Position numbers and translations under genes: made by a program
Source of the DNA: Desulfobulbus sp.
Lineage (GTDB): Bacteria; Desulfobacterota; Desulfobulbia; Desulfobulbales; Desulfobulbaceae
NCBI GenBank assembly: GCA_028684915.1
Contig: JAQUEZ010000304.1
Span: 1-6,880 of the forward strand
DNA: 6,880 nt
Reading direction: 5' to 3'
Part shown: piece by piece, positions 1-4,864 of the stretch
How the letters are laid out: each line of letters opens with the position of its first letter
How positions within the stretch are numbered: the stretch's first letter is position 1
Notes under the pieces: generated by a model
The model's database searches: none
What the model was told of the DNA's origin: nothing
Seen by the model: only the letters and a program-made list of their open reading frames with translations

Positions 1-1124
1 TGGGGCAGTGGGAATGGGGCGAGGTCGTAAAGAGAGTCGAGCAAATATTGGTCAGTGAGCAGGATGATCGGGGACTGGCTCTCATCGGCCATGGTAAAGG
101 CATGGCGAGTGCATTCGAAGGCTTCTTCAGGTGATCCTGGCGCAAGAATGGCCCGTGGAAACTCCCCGTGGCCGGAATAACGGGCAATTTCAAGGTCTCC
201 CTGTTCGGTTCGGGTTGGCAGGCCGGTTCCGGGGCCAGGCCGTTGAGCAATATGAATAACCAGAGGGGATTCAATTATCCCACACAAACTCAGTCCCTCG
301 GCCATAAGATCGAAACCACCGCCTGAGGTGCTGACCAAAGCACGTGCCCCGGCATACCATGCTCCAAGTCCCATATTGATGGCACTGATCTCATCCTCGG
401 CCTGTTCCACCACTATGCCATGTTCGGCAGCCATCCCAGCTAAATGGACAAGCACTCCCGTGGCCGGTGACATCGGATAAGAGGATATAAAGTTGCAACC
501 ACCGGCAATGGCCCCCAGAGCCACGGATTGGGAACCGTCAAGGAGCAGCCGATCCTGCAATTCCTTCCCTTGTTGAAGGGGAAAGTGGCCTTCCGATTCA
601 ACGGCAAAATCCCATCCAATCTGGGCCGCCCCAAGGTTCTTTTCCTGTTGCTCACCATCGGTGAAAGTGCGTCGTATAGCCGCATCCAGTGGAACAAGAT
701 CCCACCCAAGTAACCGCATTATATAACCGCATACAATGCTATTTCCATAGATTGTCCCACCTGCCTGCTTCGAGAGTTCTTTAAGCGGCAGCGATGAAAT
801 TCCCTCCTGATCAGCGAAGTTGACGGGATCACCGACAAGTAAGGTATGCTTGGCAAGACGCCCCCGGAGTCGAGGAAGAGCGTCACGGTCAAGAAGAATA
901 CAGCAATCTATCTGGTCGGATGAAGCCTGTACTGGTGCATTGGAAATTCGAAGATTCAGCGAGTTGCTTCCGCCGCGAATACGCGACATAAATTCATTGA
1001 CGGCAAATACATGCAATCCACCGTTGCGTAAGGCCCGGCAAAGTACCAGGCCAAGGGTTTGCAACCCGTGACCAGCTTCTCCTCCGAACATCAGGCTCAA
1101 AGAATCGGGTGATGGGATAGGCAT
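1..1124 (-). CDS. 2-oxoacid:acceptor (ferredoxin) oxidoreductase, alpha subunit with N-terminal gamma domain (KorA-like), partial
   Basis: This family oxidatively decarboxylates a 2-oxoacid to acyl-CoA and reduces ferredoxin or a similar acceptor in the cytoplasm; the alpha chain works with a TPP-binding beta chain. I read 374 codons before the left edge. Residues 11-180 form the gamma-type domain (GGEAGHG near 14-20, SRIRGGSNS at 47-55). Residues 195 onward are the alpha/pyrimidine-binding domain: SSYPMSPATG at 214-223, EDEISAINMGLGA at 243-255, STSGGGFDLMAEG at 265-277 and the family hallmark QRPGPGTGLPTRTEQGDL at 294-311. Fused gamma-alpha subunits run to roughly 550-600 residues, so about a third lies outside the window, along with any beta subunit. 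The ATG at 1124 has AGAGGA about 7 bases upstream and starts right where the homology begins. The substrate (2-oxoglutarate, pyruvate or a branched-chain acid) cannot be read from this part. Confidence 0.93.
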   Translation of the reverse strand, partial: MPIPSPDSLSLMFGGEAGHGLQTLGLVLCRALRNGGLHVFAVNEFMSRIRGGSNSLNLRISNAPVQASSDQIDCCILLDRDALPRLRGRLAKHTLLVGDPVNFADQEGISSLPLKELSKQAGGTIYGNSIVCGYIMRLLGWDLVPLDAAIRRTFTDGEQQEKNLGAAQIGWDFAVESEGHFPLQQGKELQDRLLLDGSQSVALGAIAGGCNFISSYPMSPATGVLVHLAGMAAEHGIVVEQAEDEISAINMGLGAWYAGARALVSTSGGGFDLMAEGLSLCGIIESPLVIHIAQRPGPGTGLPTRTEQGDLEIARYSGHGEFPRAILAPGSPEEAFECTRHAFTMADESQSPIILLTDQYLLDSLYDLAPFPLP

Positions 1125-1467
1125 AAAAGTTCCTCTTAGAATGTCGATGAGTTGCCGGGAAAGGGACCTGGTGAAGGTATGCTTTGTTGACGTTCATCTC
1201 CCGTGGAGGACCAAGGAATACATAGACTTTTTGCGCGATTACTTGGCAAAGTGCTGAATCTGGCTATTTGGGTCAAATATATAGTGGTTATATCAATTAA
1301 TCATTCATTGGAAGGGTAACATGCCTAGACGACGCAAATATAATGCCTTAGCCTAAATCTAGTCTGCAAAAGATTGAGCCGAACATCAGTCACCTCTCTG
1401 TGCTCGGCTCGAAAATGTACTACCGCAGATTATGGTTTATTCCACTTGGGAAACTGTTGAGCAGTAT
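1125..1467. other. Intergenic region upstream of the KorA-like gene
   Basis: I see no convincing gene here. It should hold the promoter of the KorA-like gene, but no -35/-10 pair on the minus strand is good enough to call; TTGCCA near 1240 has only a poor -10 partner. It also contains the hairpin listed separately. A plus-strand ATG at 1321 opens an 11-codon peptide (MPRRRKYNALA) behind a GAAGGG-like sequence; it is too short to support as a gene. Confidence 0.5.
1376..1410 (-). terminator. Candidate terminator of the cysteine-rich mini-gene
   Basis: A perfect 7-bp inverted repeat (GAGCCGA / TCGGCTC) encloses a 21-nt loop. Read on the minus strand it is followed by AATCTTTT. It lies about 60 bases beyond the stop of the gene at 1468-1671, a sensible place for termination. 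The long loop and short T-run make it a weak intrinsic terminator. Confidence 0.4.
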
Positions 1468-1671
1468 TTATACGTAGCCCTTACCTCCACAGGTGGGGCA
1501 AGGGGTATCAGGAGTACAGACTTGACCGGAGCAATTCGTATCAGGGCCACATTCCTGCTGATCCGGTGTTTTGATACCCTCCCATTCTGAACTCGTTTCG
1601 CAGACGCCACTGATCACTTTTTTTCCCATACAGGTCGGACAAACTGTTTTTCCGGATTCTTGTGTAGTCAT
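1468..1671 (-). CDS. Small cysteine-rich protein with DnaJ-like CPTC(M/G)GK zinc-finger motifs
   Basis: This 67-residue protein has eight cysteines (11, 14, 24, 41, 47, 52, 58, 61). The two ends carry matching motifs, CPTCMGKK at 11-18 and CPTCGGKGY at 58-66, like half-repeats of the DnaJ CxxCxGxG zinc-binding domain. A metal-binding or redox role is inferred; I do not recognise a named family. There is no signal peptide or membrane segment. The start is well supported by AAGGAGG five bases before the ATG. It has its own promoter about 60 bases upstream, separated by a terminator from the DsrC-like unit. Low-complexity stretches between the finger halves (TPDQQE, CTPDTP) suggest a flexible linker. 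Confidence 0.75.
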   Translation of the reverse strand: MTTQESGKTVCPTCMGKKVISGVCETSSEWEGIKTPDQQECGPDTNCSGQVCTPDTPCPTCGGKGYV

Positions 1672-1727
1672 GGGCTCCTCCTTAAAAAAACGTTTATTCA
1701 GCTGGTTAATTGCCGTTCCTGTAAATA

Positions 1728-1755
1728 ATCATAACACTCTTCTGATATAAATCAA
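1728..1755 (-). promoter_or_regulatory. Promoter of the cysteine-rich gene with an overlapping FNR-like dyad
   Basis: On the minus strand, TTGATT (1750-1755) and TATGAT (1728-1733) are separated by 16 bases, giving a good sigma-70-type promoter about 60 bases before the start codon. The -35 lies inside TTGATTTATATCAG (1742-1755), which matches nine of the ten specified bases of the FNR half-sites TTGAT-N4-ATCAA. Its centre falls near -27, not the -41.5 typical of FNR activation, so a bound regulator would more likely repress. The dyad could also be chance overlap with a -35 box. Confidence 0.5.
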
Positions 1756-1788
1756 CCATCGGAAATTATAGGGACACTGGGCGAAATG

Positions 1789-1824
1789 AAACCGCCTCCT
1801 GAAATTTATACAGGGAGGCGGTTT
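1789..1824 (-). terminator. Strong intrinsic terminator after the 86-residue gene
   Basis: A perfect 11-bp stem (AAACCGCCTCC / GGAGGCGGTTT) encloses a 14-nt loop. On the minus strand it follows the stop of the upstream gene by about 24 bases and continues into a T-rich tract (TTTCATTT). The A-rich flank on the other side means it may also stop rightward transcripts. Confidence 0.82.
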
Positions 1825-1847
1825 GCTTCTACAGAGAGATCAATCCT

Positions 1848-2108
1848 TTAGAACTGCTTTCCTTCAAGGTTATTTTTCAGCTGGGCAATTTCGAGCCCCA
1901 AAGCAATACATTGCTTACCATCCATGCAGGGGTCGGCATCAAGGCTCTCCAAGAAATGATCCAGAGAATGGGTGTCCTTTTCCAGATGGACCAACCATGC
2001 TTTTTCAGTTTCATTGTACGAGACGTTGATGTTTTTTCCGCATTCACCAATATCGGGATACAGTGCCGTTATCCTCCGACAGAGCTCTTGTTCGCTGTAG
2101 TTCGACAT
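1848..2108 (-). CDS. Conserved hypothetical protein, 86 aa, four cysteines
   Basis: This is a soluble acidic protein with no signal peptide or membrane helix. Visible landmarks are YPDIGECG at 17-24, a central strand-rich part with AWLVHLEKD at 37-45, and DADPCMDGKQCIALGLEIAQLKNNL from about 57 on, split here as DADPCMDGKQC (57-67) and a C-terminal helix IALGLEIAQLKNNL. Cysteines are at 10, 23, 61 and 67. The layout looks like a small, real, conserved family from anaerobes, but I know no function for it. AAAGGAGG lies 7 bases before the ATG. It starts 43 bases after the DsrC-like gene and is followed by a strong terminator, so the two are very likely cotranscribed and it may share a sulfur- or redox-related role. 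Confidence 0.8.
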   Translation of the reverse strand: MSNYSEQELCRRITALYPDIGECGKNINVSYNETEKAWLVHLEKDTHSLDHFLESLDADPCMDGKQCIALGLEIAQLKNNLEGKQF

Positions 2109-2151
2109 AATGAGCCTCCTTTGGGTACATGTTCACCGTTAACCAACCGGT

Positions 2152-2508
2152 TTAACAATAAGATTCCATAAAGAAATGTGATCCATCCATAGTGACGAAG
2201 TGGACCCCGTCCTGTTTTGGGAGTCCTGCTACCTTCCAGGCTATTTCAGGATTAACAAACAGATCCTCCACACATTCCTTACGTTGATGAGCTATCCGGC
2301 AAATATTATCTAGAATTGGAAACACCTTATATTTCAGATAATATGTCCGAAGTTCCCGGATAATCTCCAACTGATCCCTTGAAAGCGATGCAATGCCTTC
2401 TTCGCGGGCCAGTGCCAAAGCCACATCCTCATTCCAGGTTTCGAAATCGGCGAGATACCCTTTATCGTCAACGTGAATTTTATCCCTTTCACCTTTTAAA
2501 TTAGTCAT
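2152..2508 (-). CDS. DsrC/TusE-family sulfur-relay-like protein lacking the canonical arm cysteines
   Basis: DsrC/TusE proteins carry sulfur as a persulfide or trisulfide on a flexible C-terminal arm and hand it to dissimilatory sulfite reductase or tRNA thiolation enzymes. The fold signature is clear: DDKGYLADFETWNEDVALALA at about 14-34 (core DKGYL and ETWNED), EEGI at 36-39, LSRDQLEIIRELRTYY at 42-57 and FPILDNICRI at 63-72. The usual arm is C-K-I-A-G-L-P-K-P-x-G-C-V. Here it reads W91-K-V-A-G-L-P-K-Q-D-G-V102, so both redox cysteines are replaced, and about 16 extra residues follow that end in Cys118. Remaining cysteines are 70, 79 and 118. GGAGG lies 7 bases before the ATG. It is probably a regulatory or diverged paralogue and not the DsrAB substrate. 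Confidence 0.88.
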   Translation of the reverse strand: MTNLKGERDKIHVDDKGYLADFETWNEDVALALAREEGIASLSRDQLEIIRELRTYYLKYKVFPILDNICRIAHQRKECVEDLFVNPEIAWKVAGLPKQDGVHFVTMDGSHFFMESYC

Positions 2509-2542
2509 TGTCTGCCTCCATCTGGCAGCTGCCTGTCAAAAT

Positions 2543-2579
2543 CAGGAATATACCACGGCTGCATTCGTGGTGTTTCCTG
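2543..2579. other. Imperfect hairpin between the 60-aa ORF and the DsrC-like gene
   Basis: Two nested 6-bp arms, CAGGAA/TTCCTG (2543-2548, 2574-2579) and ACCACG/CGTGGT (2552-2557, 2566-2571), are separated by a small internal loop. It sits just after the 60-aa ORF stop and 35 bases before the DsrC-like start. On the minus strand it is followed by GATTTTGA, not a real U-tract, so it may be an mRNA processing or attenuation element and not a full terminator. Confidence 0.45.
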
Positions 2580-2580
2580 G

Positions 2581-2763
2581 CTATAATTTAACAATAATCA
2601 CGATTTCAAATGGTTCATCCGACAAACACGTACCTGAAGTTGTGTGGGTTGTAGAATCTGACTTTGAAAAATCCCATATCTCTGAAGGGGTAGACTCCGT
2701 GATGACAGGTATGTAATTCCTGTTCAGCTTATCCCAAAATCTGCCAAGCTGCGGTTCGACCAC
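2581..2763 (-). CDS. Hypothetical 60-aa ORF, possibly with an ATT or decayed start
   Basis: The ORF reads VEPQLGRFWDKLNRNYIPV at the start and ends FEIVIIVKL; I do not recognise a family, and it has no membrane segment or signal peptide. The only in-frame standard start is the GTG at 2763, which is 14 bases from a perfect AAGGAGG (2778-2784), too far for efficient initiation. At the ideal 5-base spacing the in-frame codon is ATT (2770-2772), a very rare start, or an ATG that has mutated. It is preceded by a plausible promoter and followed by the DsrC-like gene 72 bases later. It could be a small first gene of that operon, a gene silenced by start loss, or a leader region. Confidence 0.4.
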   Translation of the reverse strand: MVEPQLGRFWDKLNRNYIPVITESTPSEIWDFSKSDSTTHTTSGTCLSDEPFEIVIIVKL

Positions 2764-2851
2764 ATGACAAATCCATTCCTCCTTGGGTCTTTATAGCTCA
2801 GTGCTTTCTGTCAGCTGTAAGGATTACTTATCGCCCCCCTGATATCAATTA

Positions 2852-2880
2852 TTTGTACCGAACCATCCAAAACTCCTCAA
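2852..2880 (-). promoter_or_regulatory. Predicted promoter of the 60-aa ORF / DsrC-like / 86-aa unit
   Basis: On the minus strand TTGAGG (2875-2880) is followed after exactly 17 bases by TACAAA (2852-2857). The expected start near 2845 gives a leader of about 75-80 bases, containing CGATAAGTAA, before the AAGGAGG at 2778-2784. Confidence 0.45.
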
Positions 2881-2902
2881 GAGTATTCGATTTTAATTAT
2901 TA

Positions 2903-2931
2903 TTTACAACTACTATCAGGGAGCTTATCTT
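2903..2931 (+). promoter_or_regulatory. Predicted promoter of the 72-aa gene
   Basis: TTTACA (2903-2908) and TATCTT (2926-2931) are separated by exactly 17 bases. The expected start near 2938 leaves a 38-base leader that includes a GGATA/TATCC dyad and the CGATAAGTAA motif, then AAGGAG. Confidence 0.45.
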
Positions 2932-2975
2932 TTTTTACAGGATAAATATCCTATCGATAAGTAAGGAGAAAAATT

Positions 2976-3194
2976 ATGAAAGACAAGAATTCGAGCACCT
3001 ATAAAGGCTGGAACATCAGAGTTCATACATGTGAGTTTGTCTGTGAGTATTATTCATTCGATCTTACAGATCCATGTGGAAAATTAAAACGTGTGCCATT
3101 GGGTGGGAAGACGAAAGAGGAGGCCATGAAAAAAGCCATGGAGATGATTGACCTCGAACCTGATCCTAGTGAGTTATGTTTCTTTACTGCTTGA
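2976..3194 (+). CDS. Hypothetical 72-aa protein, intact member of a tandem pair
   Basis: I do not recognise the family. The N-terminal half (MKDKNSSTYKGWNI, then CEFVCEYYSFDLTDPCG near 19-35) looks like a small beta-rich domain with cysteines at 19, 23 and 34. The second half carries a short helix, KTKEEAMKKAMEMIDL at 45-60, a layout seen in many small stand-alone domains of about 70 residues. There is no signal peptide or membrane segment. AAGGAG lies about 8 bases before the ATG and a promoter fits upstream. A degenerate copy follows 32 bases after the stop, showing the gene was duplicated in place. Confidence 0.75.
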   Translation: MKDKNSSTYKGWNIRVHTCEFVCEYYSFDLTDPCGKLKRVPLGGKTKEEAMKKAMEMIDLEPDPSELCFFTA

Positions 3195-3226
3195 TATGGA
3201 ACTGTTTAATATTTAAGGAGGAAATC

Positions 3227-3355
3227 ATGAAAGATTAAAATTCAAGCACCTATAAAAATTGGAATATTAACATTAATGAATGCGAGGAAATGTGTTCAGG
3301 GTTTTAGTTCGATATTACGGATCATTGTTCTCAAAAAACAGAGCACCTGCAGTAA
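3227..3355 (+). pseudogene. Decayed tandem copy of the 72-aa gene
   Basis: The in-frame reading from the ATG at 3227 is MKD-stop-NSSTYKNWNI, then CEEMCSGF-stop-FDITDHCS, and stops at 3353-3355. It aligns residue for residue with the intact neighbour (MKDKNSSTYKGWNI, then CEFVCEYYSFDLTDPCG). The first stop is TAA (3236-3238) where the neighbour has AAG for Lys4. The second is TAG (3305-3307) where the neighbour has Tyr or Ser. One residue is missing near position 17, and the C-terminal helix is not recognisable. A strong AAGGAGG before the ATG survives, so decay is probably recent. Confidence 0.8.
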
Positions 3356-3416
3356 AAATACGCTGAATTCTTAAGAACCTTAAAAGAGAGCGCACACCGG
3401 GGAAAGGAGAAATGAC

Positions 3417-4424
3417 ATGATGTTGGCGACCGGGCAAAACCGATGTTACGACGAAAGGGGTAATGAGATTTCCTGCGTCGAGAGCGGTCAAGACGGCGAG
3501 TACCGGATGGGGACATCATGGCCGGAGCCTCGCTTTATCCTCCAGGAAAAGACGGTGCTTGACCTGCTCACCGGTTTGGTCTGGATCCGGGACGCTAACA
3601 TCAACGAGTTCCCGGTCACCTGGTCTGAGGCCTTTGCTGCAGTTTCAGCGCTGAATCGCGACCGCTACGCTGGTTTTGACGACTGGCGGCTGCCCAATCG
3701 ATCTGAGATGCGCAGCCTGATGAGCTATCAAGCGAAAAAGCCAGCCCTGCCGGATGGTCATCCGTTCATCAACCCCTTTCTTGGTTGGTACTGGACGTCC
3801 ACCTCGGCTGCCATCGATCCGGCTTATGCCTGGTATGTCCATTTGGAGGGGGCGCGGATGTTTTACGGCCGCAAGGATCAAGATTATTTATTCTGGCCTG
3901 TGCGGGGAGAGCTGAATGGCCTGTTGCCGTGCACCGGACAAACTTTGTGCTACGACGGAGAAGGAGAGGTCGTCCCCTGTGCCGGAAGCGGCCAAGACGG
4001 AGAATATGGGCTGGGGCGGCCGTGGCCCGATCCCCGATTTGAGGCAAATGCCTCGACTGTGGAGGACCGGCTGACCAATCTTTGCTGGACTCGGCAAGCG
4101 GATCTCGCATCAGGCCCTGTCAATTGGAGCGAGGCACTTTCCGTGGTCCGGGAGTTAAACCGACACTGCTTTGCCGGGATGCATCGCTGGCGACTGCCGA
4201 ATATTAACGAACTGGAATCTTTGGTCGATTGTTCTGCGGCATGCCCGGCTCTACCCTCGAATCATCCCTTCATCGATTTACAGGAAGGATATTGGTCCGC
4301 TACGACCAGTTATTTCGAAACCGACTGGGCCTGGGTCCTCTATCTGGAAAAAGGGGCATGCGGGGTCGGTCACAAGCCGGGGAGCATTTTTTATGTCTGG
4401 GCCGTTCGAGATGTCGAGGGGTAG
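3417..4424 (+). CDS. Two-repeat DUF1566 (Lcl C-terminal domain-like) protein
   Basis: DUF1566/Lcl C-terminal domains adopt a C-type-lectin-like fold and usually sit on exported or surface ligand-binding proteins. This 335-residue protein is two full repeats offset by 168 residues. The shared landmarks are TGQ..CYD at 5-12 and 173-180, SGQDGEY at 23-29 and 191-197, W.(D/E)PRF near 35-40 and 203-208, WSEA at 69-72 and 237-240, WRLPN at 90-94 and 258-262, HPFI at 115-118 and 283-286, and W(P/A)VR near 160-163 and 328-331. Most relatives have a signal peptide before TGQ. Here the ATG is four codons before it, with AAAGGAG 7 bases upstream and an in-frame stop 14 codons before the start, so no leader is encoded. 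The gene is visibly richer in G+C than its flanks, suggesting separate ancestry. Confidence 0.88.
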   Translation: MMLATGQNRCYDERGNEISCVESGQDGEYRMGTSWPEPRFILQEKTVLDLLTGLVWIRDANINEFPVTWSEAFAAVSALNRDRYAGFDDWRLPNRSEMRSLMSYQAKKPALPDGHPFINPFLGWYWTSTSAAIDPAYAWYVHLEGARMFYGRKDQDYLFWPVRGELNGLLPCTGQTLCYDGEGEVVPCAGSGQDGEYGLGRPWPDPRFEANASTVEDRLTNLCWTRQADLASGPVNWSEALSVVRELNRHCFAGMHRWRLPNINELESLVDCSAACPALPSNHPFIDLQEGYWSATTSYFETDWAWVLYLEKGACGVGHKPGSIFYVWAVRDVEG

Positions 4425-4729
4425 ATTGATAGCCGGATCGATTCTGCATGGGCATTGTGATAAAGCCGTTGATCTTACCATTTATAATCTTAATAATCGC
4501 AAAAAATTGAATAGATATACATTACTACTGTACCTCTCTTGTTGGCGAGATAGTTTTTGTTGAGTTTTGACATGTAGGATCGCTTTAGAAAACTGTAGAG
4601 TCGGAATGTGGAAACGGGGCCCAAAGCCACTGCGCCGCATCCCGACTCTACCCGTTTCGTGAGCAGCCCCCGAACAAGGTTTTCGCTGGTAACCAGAAAG
4701 GGGCTTACCGGCTAAGACTCAGCGCAGAT
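4425..4729. other. Intergenic region between the DUF1566 gene and the recombinase control region
   Basis: No supported gene. The first 150 bases are AT-rich with no clear terminator for the DUF1566 gene. One reading frame continues from inside that gene to about 4563, but it is only the out-of-frame shadow running on. From about 4595 the composition turns GC-rich and highly structured; this is listed separately. Confidence 0.55.
4595..4705. repeat. Cluster of nested and interleaved inverted repeats, possible structured RNA or recombination site
   Basis: A 17-bp imperfect stem (4595-4611 with 4635-4651, 15 of 17 pairs, outer arm GTAGAGTCGG) is interleaved with a perfect 8-bp pair GAAACGGG/CCCGTTTC (4611-4618, 4651-4658), so the two cannot form fully at once. 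Immediately after comes AGCCCC/GGGGCT (4665-4670, 4700-4705), which encloses CTGGT-A-ACCAG. No U-run follows. It could be a non-coding RNA, a switch, or the folded end of a mobile element; I do not recognise a known family. Confidence 0.5.
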
Positions 4730-4755
4730 TGCCGAAAAACATCTGTTTTCCGACA
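4730..4755. other. Candidate 26-bp crossover site for the serine recombinase
   Basis: Two 12-bp arms, TGCCGAAAAACA and TGTTTTCCGACA, are inverted with 10 of 12 matches around a 2-bp centre (TC). This is exactly the 12+2+12 layout of hix and gix sites recognised by Hin/Gin invertases, with A-tract cores in the same position. It lies 110 bases before the recombinase gene. I found no second full copy in the window. Confidence 0.5.
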
Positions 4756-4814
4756 GGAGGCTGACCGGCAGCAACAAGAGCAAATCTAATCCAAATTTTT
4801 TATACGAAAAACTC

Positions 4815-4863
4815 TGTCGGAAAGTTATAGTGTACGGAAAATCTTAACAGGAGGTTTTCCGTA
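4815..4863 (+). promoter_or_regulatory. Recombinase operator/promoter region with dyad around the ribosome binding site
   Basis: TACGGAAAA (4833-4841) and TTTTCCGTA (4855-4863) form a perfect 9-bp inverted repeat that ends one base before the ATG and contains the Shine-Dalgarno AGGAGG. A further half-site-like TGTCGGAAA lies at 4815-4823, and a -10-like TATAGT (4826-4831) sits between the two; no good -35 is visible. The half-sites resemble the arms of the 4730-4755 dyad (core CG-A/G-AAA), so the recombinase may bind here and repress itself. In RNA the dyad could also hide the ribosome binding site. Confidence 0.5.
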
Positions 4864-4864
4864 T

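Larger units (their letters stand above)
2824..2964. repeat. 10-bp inverted repeat, one copy in each divergent leader
   Basis: TTACTTATCG at 2824-2833 is the exact reverse complement of CGATAAGTAA at 2955-2964. Read along each predicted transcript, both copies are CGATAAGTAA about 12-20 bases after the expected transcription start. The right copy overlaps the AAGGAG ribosome binding site of the 72-aa gene. This would suit a shared operator or a common RNA-level control element. Confidence 0.45.

Noticed and set aside
440..1197. Several open frames on both strands across the left end
   Set aside because: They lie antisense or out of frame to the KorA-like gene, which runs open from 1124 through the left edge with clear family motifs.
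1321..1356. Short peptide MPRRRKYNALA behind a GAAGGG sequence
   Set aside because: Eleven codons with a weak ribosome binding site and no recognisable context.
1634..1657. Second possible crossover-like site (GGTCGGACAAAC..TTTTTCCGG)
   Set aside because: It lies inside the cysteine-rich coding sequence and the two arms match each other in only about half the positions.
3325..3345. Half-site-like CTCAAAAAACA before the DUF1566 gene as partner for the 26-bp dyad
   Set aside because: One arm is similar (9 of 12) but the other arm is absent, so it is not a complete site.
3417..4424. DUF1566 gene as a diversity-generating retroelement target
   Set aside because: No reverse transcriptase and no near-identical template repeat of its C-terminal coding region are in the window.
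4171..4563. 130-aa open frame extending past the DUF1566 gene
   Set aside because: Most of it is out of frame inside the DUF1566 gene; the 3' extension lacks coding character.
4700..4716. GGGG...CTAAG sequence resembling a Tn3-family terminal repeat
   Set aside because: It spans only 17 bases against the 38 typical of the family, with no transposase and no matching right end.
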